Source of the DNA: Lactobacillaceae bacterium | GTDB lineage: Bacteria > Bacillota > Bacilli > Lactobacillales > Lactobacillaceae | DNA: 30,278 bases | NCBI GenBank assembly: GCA_031282325.1 | Contig: JAITDY010000007.1 | Location: 1-30,278, forward strand | Reading direction: 5' to 3' | Part shown: piece after piece, positions 25,464 through 30,278 of the stretch | Layout of the letters: every line of letters begins with the position of its first letter | How positions within the stretch are numbered: position 1 is the stretch's first letter | Notes under the pieces: generated by a model | Told to the model about the DNA's origin: nothing | The model's input: the letters and a program-made list of their open reading frames with translations, nothing else | The model's database searches: none | Position numbers and translations under genes: made by a program

Positions 25464-25916
25464 ATGAATGATTTAAAATTAAAAGCAAATACAGTAAATA
25501 AAATTAATGCTTGGAATATGATTTTATCTATTGCAACTACAATTTTTTCAGTAATTTTTTTTGTGGTATTTGTTATTCTTACGCTTAAATATTCTGACTT
25601 GGACGATGCAAGTTCGGCAGTAATATCAAATTCAAAAATTGAAAATGGTGGCCTTGTAATTTTGATGCTATTTTTCTTTCTTCTATTGATTGCTTTAGCA
25701 ATAGCATCATTTGTTTTATCTATAATTTCGGCAGTACAAAATAATAATTTTGAAATTAAACAAGCTTATAGAAACGCAAAGCAGGGAACGGTAGTTCCGG
25801 TATTATCAATATTGCAAATATTTTTCCTTCGAACAGTTTTTAGCATTGTTGTTTATTTATCAGCGAAAAAGGTGTTAACAAGTAACGACATTGATTTTGA
25901 AGATGATGATTTATAA
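25464..25916 (+). CDS. Unknown membrane protein with acidic C terminus
   Basis: The start at 25464 (MNDLKLKANTVNK) is preferred; an in-frame ATG at 25425 lies inside pgk and gives a non-membrane leader. AAGAAAGAAG precedes the chosen ATG at some distance, so its ribosome site is weak. The 150-residue product has three membrane segments at about 17-40, 63-90 and 110-133, a basic loop around residues 98-108 (KQAYRNAKQG), and an acidic tail (DIDFEDDDL). I do not recognise the family. It probably reads through from pgk and converges on clpE, sharing a terminator. Confidence 0.75.
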   Translation: MNDLKLKANTVNKINAWNMILSIATTIFSVIFFVVFVILTLKYSDLDDASSAVISNSKIENGGLVILMLFFFLLLIALAIASFVLSIISAVQNNNFEIKQAYRNAKQGTVVPVLSILQIFFLRTVFSIVVYLSAKKVLTSNDIDFEDDDL

Positions 25917-25965
25917 ATAAGATATTTTTATCGACGACTTACAAATTAAATATAAAATAGTTTTA

Positions 25966-25999
25966 AAAAAAACACATTCTTTTAATGGAATGTGTTTTT
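25966..25999. terminator. Bidirectional terminator between the membrane protein and clpE
   Basis: AAAACACATTC (25969-25979) pairs with GAATGTGTTTT (25988-25998) over an 8-base loop, with A residues on the left and T on the right, so it can serve both converging genes. Confidence 0.9.
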
Positions 26000-26013
26000 C
26001 TATGCATTATTTT

Positions 26014-28074
26014 TTAAGCTTTATTTATTACAACTTGGTTGTTAATAATTTGCGATTTCATATTAGTGATGCTTGGATCTTCTAAATATAAATCCGCAAT
26101 CTTATCTTCAATACTTTCTTGTAACAAGCGTCGAAGTGGTCTAGCCCCTAATTCAGGTTGATATCCGTTTTCAATTAACCAATTTCTAGTTTCGTTATTT
26201 ATTTCTAGATGAATATTTTTTTCACCAATCATATTATTGATTTCAGCAATCATTAGGTCTACAATTTTTCCTAAATCATCTTTGTCTAAAGTTTTGAATT
26301 CAATAATGTCGTCAAAACGATTTAAGAATTCCGGTTTAAAATAAGCCTTTAATTTATTAATTATTTTTTGTTTTTCATCAAAAATATCATCAACCGAAAA
26401 ACCTACTGAACTTGCTAAAGTATCAGATGATCCTGCGTTAGACGTAGCAATAATTACTGTATCTTTAAAACTTACAGTTTTTCCTTGTGCATCAGTTAAT
26501 CGACCATCATCAAGAATTTGTAAGAATATATTTAGAACATCTTTATGAGCTTTTTCAATTTCGTCAATCAATATTAATGAATATGGATGACGTCGAACTT
26601 TTTCGGTGAATCGTCCCGCATCTTCATAACCCACATATCCCGCTGGAGACCCAACTATTTTAGAAATACTATGTGCTTCCATATATTCGCTCATATCCAA
26701 ACGAATTATGGCTTCTTCACTACCAAATAATTCTTTAGCCAATTCTTTAGCTGTTTGAGTTTTGCCAACACCGGTAGGACCAATAAATAGAAAACTTCCG
26801 ATAGGGCGACCTGTTTTCGTTAATCCAACACGGCTTCTTCGAATTGACCGAGCAATTTTTTCAGCCGCCTTAGTTTGACCGATTACGTGGTTTGAAATAT
26901 TATTTTGAAGGTTCTTCAGCTTGGTCATCTGATTATCGTTCAAATCTGAAACCGGAATTTTTGTTTTTTCTTCAATAATATTTAATAAGTCTTGTATTGC
27001 GATATTTGGATTATCCTTAGCTGGATTTTTATCGGCCAACTCTTTTTGAGAATTTAATAATGAAATTTGATTTTGCAATTGTAAGGCTTTTTGATAATCT
27101 TCGGAGTCGACAGCTTCTTGTTTTGATTTAAGTGCTATATCAATCTTTTTTTGAATTTCATCAGCATTAAAAGTTTGGAGTTTAAGATTCTTTTTAGAAC
27201 CGGCCTCATCTAAAAGGTCGATTGCCTTATCTGGTAAAAAGCGGTCATTAATATATCTAACTGATAAAACAATAGCATTTCTTAATATATCATCAGAGTA
27301 TTTAACTTGATGATATTCCTCATATTTATTACGGATTCCTTTTAAAATTTCAAAAGTTTCTTCCTTAGATGGCTCATTTACTTGAACTGGTTGAAAACGT
27401 CTGGCAATAGCCCCATCTTTTTCTATTTTTCGATATTCATTTAAGGTAGTAGCTCCAATTAATTGGAATTCACCTCTGGCTAATGCTGGCTTTAGAATAT
27501 TGCCTGCATCCATTCCATCATTGCTCCCGCTAGCGCCAGCCCCCATTATTTCATGTATTTCATCAATAAACAAAATAATATTGGAAGCCTGTGACACTTC
27601 TTTGATTAATTTCTGCATTCGAGCTTCAAATTGTCCACGCATTGAAGTTCCTTGAACCATTGAAATCATATCTAAGCGAATAACTTCTTTATTCAGGAGT
27701 TTATTAGGGACATTACCATTAACAATTGCTTGTGCCAGCCCTTCAACAACAGCAGTTTTTCCGACACCAGGTTCACCAATCAGAACAGGATTATTTTTAG
27801 TTCTTCGATTTAAAATTTCCACTAGTCGATTAATTTCCGCGTCTCTCCCAATAACTGGATCTAATTTATTTTGACGAGCTAGTTTTGTTATGTTGATTCC
27901 ATATTCATCAAGCAAAGTTTTTTGTTTATTTGATTTATTGTTATTGTTTCCAATATTTCCAAACATCATTGGACCATTTTGTTGCATTTTTGCAAGTTCA
28001 TCTGGGTCCATTGATTCCATTTGACCATTTAATTGTTTGAAAATATCATCTAAATTAAAATCACCATTACTCAT
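26014..28074 (-). CDS. clpE: ClpE-type Hsp100 ATPase lacking the zinc finger
   Basis: Class I Clp unfoldase with two AAA+ modules. Walker A1 is GEPGVGKT (100-107), Walker A2 is GPTGVGKT (432-439). Between them is a UVR-like helical region (about 305-345). VRLDMISMVQGT-like segments, MDAGNILKPALARGEFQLIGATTLNEYR and FLPDKAIDLLDEAGSKKN are closer to ClpE than ClpC or ClpL. VGF at 557-559 matches the ClpP-docking loop, so it should feed ClpP. ClpE normally starts with a Cys4 zinc finger and is ~700-750 residues; here the first 52 residues (DDIFKQLNGQMESMDPDELA then an Asn/Lys-rich linker) contain no cysteine. GGAGG is 9 bases before the ATG on the minus strand. Two CtsR boxes control it. Confidence 0.92.
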   Translation of the reverse strand: MSNGDFNLDDIFKQLNGQMESMDPDELAKMQQNGPMMFGNIGNNNNKSNKQKTLLDEYGINITKLARQNKLDPVIGRDAEINRLVEILNRRTKNNPVLIGEPGVGKTAVVEGLAQAIVNGNVPNKLLNKEVIRLDMISMVQGTSMRGQFEARMQKLIKEVSQASNIILFIDEIHEIMGAGASGSNDGMDAGNILKPALARGEFQLIGATTLNEYRKIEKDGAIARRFQPVQVNEPSKEETFEILKGIRNKYEEYHQVKYSDDILRNAIVLSVRYINDRFLPDKAIDLLDEAGSKKNLKLQTFNADEIQKKIDIALKSKQEAVDSEDYQKALQLQNQISLLNSQKELADKNPAKDNPNIAIQDLLNIIEEKTKIPVSDLNDNQMTKLKNLQNNISNHVIGQTKAAEKIARSIRRSRVGLTKTGRPIGSFLFIGPTGVGKTQTAKELAKELFGSEEAIIRLDMSEYMEAHSISKIVGSPAGYVGYEDAGRFTEKVRRHPYSLILIDEIEKAHKDVLNIFLQILDDGRLTDAQGKTVSFKDTVIIATSNAGSSDTLASSVGFSVDDIFDEKQKIINKLKAYFKPEFLNRFDDIIEFKTLDKDDLGKIVDLMIAEINNMIGEKNIHLEINNETRNWLIENGYQPELGARPLRRLLQESIEDKIADLYLEDPSITNMKSQIINNQVVINKA

Positions 28075-28093
28075 AATTAATTACCTCCAAATG

Positions 28094-28110
28094 TTTGACC
28101 ATTTTTGACT
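28094..28110 (-). promoter_or_regulatory. CtsR operator 1 in the clpE leader
   Basis: Minus strand reads AGTCAAAAATGGTCAAA, a match to the CtsR consensus RGTCAAANANRGTCAAA. It lies just downstream of the expected clpE transcription start. Confidence 0.9.
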
Positions 28111-28119
28111 ATTAACATT

Positions 28120-28147
28120 ATTATAACTATTTATTTAATATAGTCAA
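28120..28147 (-). promoter_or_regulatory. clpE promoter
   Basis: On the minus strand TTGACT (28147-28142) and TATAAT (28125-28120) are spaced by 16 bases. The -35 overlaps CtsR operator 2, and operator 1 lies downstream of the start. Confidence 0.8.
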
Positions 28148-28158
28148 TATTGGTCAAA
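28142..28158 (+). promoter_or_regulatory. CtsR operator 2, shared by the divergent promoters
   Basis: AGTCAATATTGGTCAAA matches the CtsR consensus with one change (T for A at position 7). It covers the clpE -35 on one strand and a possible -35 (TTGGTC, 28150-28155) of the rightward gene on the other, with TAAAAT at 28171-28176 as its -10. Confidence 0.75.
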
Positions 28159-28184
28159 GATTTAAAATGTTAAAATGAATGTGT

Positions 28185-28841
28185 ATGAAAAAATTAATTT
28201 TCCCCTTGTTTTTTTTATTAATTTTTATAAGTTCTTCGTTTTATATTGTGGGGAGTTTTCAAACAAAACAAAATAAACAATATTATAGATATCAAAAATT
28301 AGCAGAACGTTCAATTAAATTGCAAAATTACGCAGATGCGGCTGATTTTTTAAACAAATCACAAAATTATAAAGATGATAACGGTAAAAGTGACAATATC
28401 GTCAAACAATTAAACCTAATCAGTCAAGCACAAACACTATTTAATAGTGGTAATTATGTCGATTCGATTAATTATTTAAATAAGGTAACTAAATTTAAAA
28501 CAAAAAATAAGATAATAAATGAACGAGTTGAAAAACTAATTATAAAAAGTAATCAAAAAATTGATGAAGAAAAGAAGAGAATACAAACCAATAATGCAGC
28601 ATATTCTAGTTCTACACATGAAAAATTCAATTCTCAAGACTGGGTCAAAACGATTAAAAACGTCAATGATATAACAAAAGATCAAATACAATTAGCAAGA
28701 AGTGAAATCGATAATATTCAGGGATATGTATCTGTTTTAATGTTTAAAGATACGGATATTAAAAATATAATTATTCAATCAGCGAAAGAAAATAAATCAA
28801 TCGGAGATTACGTTAAAGAACATTATAAACCACAACAATGA
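28185..28841 (+). CDS. Extracytoplasmic membrane-anchored TPR-like protein, unknown function
   Basis: The start at 28185 (MKKLIFPLFFLLIF) is preferred over ATG 28179: it gives a classic signal-anchor start and lies 8 bases after a -10 box. The 218-residue protein has a membrane segment at about 4-24 with no lipobox Cys, then two TPR-like helical repeats (AERSIKLQNYADAADFLNKS and AQTLFNSGNYVDSINYLNKV), a Lys/Glu coiled-coil-like stretch (about 110-135) and a C-terminal helical region. It is probably outside the membrane, attached by its N terminus. The CtsR box in its promoter region links it to the heat-shock regulon, which is unusual for a surface protein. I do not recognise a family. Confidence 0.75.
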   Translation: MKKLIFPLFFLLIFISSSFYIVGSFQTKQNKQYYRYQKLAERSIKLQNYADAADFLNKSQNYKDDNGKSDNIVKQLNLISQAQTLFNSGNYVDSINYLNKVTKFKTKNKIINERVEKLIIKSNQKIDEEKKRIQTNNAAYSSSTHEKFNSQDWVKTIKNVNDITKDQIQLARSEIDNIQGYVSVLMFKDTDIKNIIIQSAKENKSIGDYVKEHYKPQQ

Positions 28842-28881
28842 AACTATCGATTAGGAATATATTAAAAATTAGGATATGAAA

Positions 28882-29070
28882 ATGAGAGATTTTAATAAAG
28901 AATTAGAACAATTAAGAAATAAAGAGATTAATGAATTCACCATTACCCCAGAAGAATTTAATGATTTTTACAAGGCATGGGAAAATTATGGCTATCAACC
29001 TCAAATTATTGGTAAGGTTGAAAAACTTGGTAATGTTAAATACATTTTAAATCATGATCACGATAATTAA
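28882..29070 (+). CDS. Small acidic protein, unknown function
   Basis: The start at 28882 is preferred because AGGA (28871-28874) lies 7 bases away; ATG 28876 is too close to it. The 62-residue product begins MRDFNKELEQLRNKEINEF and ends LNHDHDN, with an amphipathic first helix and a TPEEF-x-x-FYKAWENYGY segment; no membrane segment or cysteine. It follows the TPR-like gene after 40 bases and may be cotranscribed with it. The family is not recognised. Confidence 0.65.
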   Translation: MRDFNKELEQLRNKEINEFTITPEEFNDFYKAWENYGYQPQIIGKVEKLGNVKYILNHDHDN

Positions 29071-29077
29071 TAATAAA

Positions 29078-29138
29078 TTAAGTTAAAGTTTTTCTGATTT
29101 ATTTTATATCGTCTAATTAAATAATTAATTTAACTTAA
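29078..29138. repeat. Inverted repeat upstream of ptsH
   Basis: TTAAGTTAAA (29078-29087) and TTTAACTTAA (29129-29138) are exact inverted copies separated by 41 bases. In such AT-rich sequence this could arise by chance, or mark a weak terminator or an operator. Confidence 0.35.
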
Positions 29139-29151
29139 ATACATTTTCAGT

Positions 29152-29165
29152 TGTAAGCGTTTACA
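29152..29165 (+). promoter_or_regulatory. cre site upstream of ptsH
   Basis: TGTAAGCGTTTACA is a full match to the cre consensus. It overlaps the -35 of the ptsH promoter. Confidence 0.92.
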
Positions 29166-29187
29166 AATATATATTTTTTGTTATACT
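29160..29187 (+). promoter_or_regulatory. ptsH promoter
   Basis: TTTACA (29160-29165) and TATACT (29182-29187) with a 16-base spacer; the cre covers the -35. A GGAGG Shine-Dalgarno precedes the ATG at 29214. Confidence 0.7.
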
Positions 29188-29213
29188 TATAGAGGAAAGT
29201 CATGGAGGAATAA

Positions 29214-29477
29214 ATGGTTTCTAAAGAATATACTATTATTGCTGAATCTGGAATTCACGCTCGTCCAGCAACTATGCTTGTTAAAAAAGCTACTGAATTC
29301 GATTCAAAGGTTACTCTTAAATATAACGATAAAGAAGTTAATTTAAAGTCAATTATGGGTGTAATGAGTTTGGGTGCAGGCCAAAATGCAAAGATTGAAA
29401 TTGTTGCAGATGGCTCTGACGAACAAGAAGCGCTTTCAGGCTTAGAAGAAACTCTAAAGAGTGAAGACCTAATTTAA
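29214..29477 (+). CDS. ptsH: PTS phosphocarrier HPr
   Basis: General PTS carrier and CcpA co-effector. The 87-residue product has the phospho-accepting His15 in GIHARPA and the regulatory Ser46 in LKSIMGVMSLG, so both EI-dependent and HPr-kinase-dependent phosphorylation should occur. GGAGG precedes the ATG. Unlike most Firmicutes, ptsI does not follow; the next genes are a lactose/cellobiose-type IIA and a GH1 enzyme, reached through a terminator. A perfect cre over its promoter means HPr could act on its own expression through CcpA. Confidence 0.97.
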   Translation: MVSKEYTIIAESGIHARPATMLVKKATEFDSKVTLKYNDKEVNLKSIMGVMSLGAGQNAKIEIVADGSDEQEALSGLEETLKSEDLI

Positions 29478-29482
29478 ATTTT

Positions 29483-29513
29483 AATGTACGTATAAAACTA
29501 CGTGCATTTTTTT
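29483..29513 (+). terminator. Intra-operon terminator between ptsH and IIA
   Basis: AATGTACGTA (29483-29492) pairs with TACGTGCATT (29499-29508) over a 6-base loop (one U-G pair) and is followed by a T run. The IIA Shine-Dalgarno begins only a few bases later and no promoter is visible between, so IIA probably depends on read-through. Confidence 0.85.
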
Positions 29514-29532
29514 ATAAAAGGAGATGATACCA

Positions 29533-29862
29533 ATGAATGAAGAATATCAACAACAAGTTATGATGATGATTATGTACGGCGGAAATGCCAAGGCTAATTC
29601 CATTGAGGCTATAAAGGCAGTAAAAAATAATGATTTTGTTTTAGCTGAAAAAAAATTAGCTGAAGCAGATGAATCAATTCACGAAGCGCATAACCAACAA
29701 ACTGCGATGCTAACTAATGATGCAAATGTAATGACCGAAGGAAAGGGTGAAATGACACCAGTAACGTTATATTTAGTTCACGCACAAGATCATATTATGA
29801 ATGCGATCACGTTTAGAGATTTAGCTGCCGAAATTATTGAACTATATAAAAAAATATCATAA
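29533..29862 (+). CDS. PTS IIA, lactose/cellobiose family
   Basis: Soluble IIA that carries phosphate from HPr to IIB. The start is ATG 29533: AAAGGAG is 9 bases away, while ATG 29524 directly abuts it. The 109-residue product is a three-helix IIA of the lactose/cellobiose type, with an acidic, Ala/Glu-rich middle and the active-site His83 in YLVHAQDHIMNA. Its IIC and IIB partners are about 16 kb upstream. GH1 follows 9 bases after the stop. Confidence 0.93.
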   Translation: MNEEYQQQVMMMIMYGGNAKANSIEAIKAVKNNDFVLAEKKLAEADESIHEAHNQQTAMLTNDANVMTEGKGEMTPVTLYLVHAQDHIMNAITFRDLAAEIIELYKKIS

Positions 29863-29871
29863 GGAGAATCA

Positions 29872-30278
29872 ATGTCTGAGTCATATGAAATGCCTAAGGG
29901 ATTTTTATGGGGAGCTGCAAACGCAGCCCATCAATTTGAAGGTGCTTGGAATTTAGATGGTAAAGGTGTTTCTATTGCCGATGTAATGCTTGCTGGTAAC
30001 GATGCTTGGCCTGAAGGAAAAGTGCCACATGAATATCAAGAAATTAGCAAAGAAGCTGCTAAAACAAAGCATCGCATAGTAACTGCGAAAGTTGAAGAAG
30101 GTGGCAATTATCCTAACCACAGAGGGATTGATTTTTATCATTCTTATAAAGAAGATATTAAATTGTTTAAAGAGCTTGGAATGAATGCATTTAGAACCTC
30201 AATTAACTGGACGAGAATTTTTCCTAATGGTGATGAAGAGCAGCCTAATGAAGCCGGATTAAAATTTTATGATGACTT
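29872..30278 (+). CDS. Second GH1 6-phospho-beta-glucosidase, partial (cut by window end)
   Basis: N-terminal 135 residues of a GH1 enzyme; the gene runs off the right edge. It reads MSESYEMPKGFLWGAANAAH, then GVSIADVM, NYPNHRGIDFYHSYKEDIKL, FRTSINWTRIFPNGDE and NEAGLKFYDD, clearly paralogous to the gene at 9995, with a longer insert (about residues 40-75) before NYPNH. AAGGAG lies 6 bases before the ATG. Catalytic Glu residues lie beyond the window. Probably the last or a middle gene of the ptsH-IIA unit, working on a related phospho-beta-glucoside. Confidence 0.92.
   Translation, partial: MSESYEMPKGFLWGAANAAHQFEGAWNLDGKGVSIADVMLAGNDAWPEGKVPHEYQEISKEAAKTKHRIVTAKVEEGGNYPNHRGIDFYHSYKEDIKLFKELGMNAFRTSINWTRIFPNGDEEQPNEAGLKFYDD

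Overview
The window is AT-rich (about one third G+C by eye), uses the standard code, and carries conserved genes in arrangements typical of Lactobacillaceae (Firmicutes, low-GC lactic acid bacteria): an eight-gene F1Fo ATPase operon, trxB-rapZ-yvcK-whiA, CtsR-controlled clp genes, cre-controlled PTS genes and an LTA synthase operon. I cannot name the genus. There are no tRNA or rRNA genes, IS elements, phage genes or CRISPR repeats, and no gene-free stretch reaches 300 bases.

Layout: (1) 129-6589, atpBEFHAGDC, closed by a terminator; atpD has an unusual Lys-rich N-terminal extension. (2) 6678-9929, trxB, a RapZ protein reduced to its C-terminal domain, yvcK/glmR and whiA; the whiA stop codon lies inside the terminator hairpin. 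(3) 9995-15140, a 6-phospho-beta-glucosidase, PTS IIC, a IIB-like protein with Asp in place of the phosphorylated Cys, and ptsI (enzyme I), with three cre sites. (4) 15251-19984, a tight operon of a GT4 glycosyltransferase, a YbhN-type flippase-like membrane protein, a DUF1797-like protein and LtaS, probably for lipoteichoic acid and its glycolipid anchor. (5) 20072-25916, clpP, glmS, pgi, a 52-residue membrane protein, pgk and an unknown membrane protein. (6) 26014-29070, clpE (minus strand), lacking the usual zinc finger, divergent from an extracytoplasmic TPR-like protein across a shared region with two CtsR boxes, then a 62-residue unknown. (7) 29214-30278, ptsH (HPr), an intergenic terminator, PTS IIA of the lactose/cellobiose type, and the start of a second GH1 gene cut by the window edge.

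Main point: every step of a beta-glucoside PTS is encoded here (EI, HPr, IIA, IIB, IIC and two GH1 enzymes), but the general genes ptsI and ptsH are not in their usual joint operon. Each sits beside beta-glucoside genes and carries its own cre site, while the IIB lacks its phosphocysteine. Other features worth attention are several genes whose start codon lies 6-8 bases after a -10 box without a Shine-Dalgarno (probable leaderless mRNAs), and a clpP control region in which the ltaS terminator, the CtsR operator and the clpP -35 box share the same bases.
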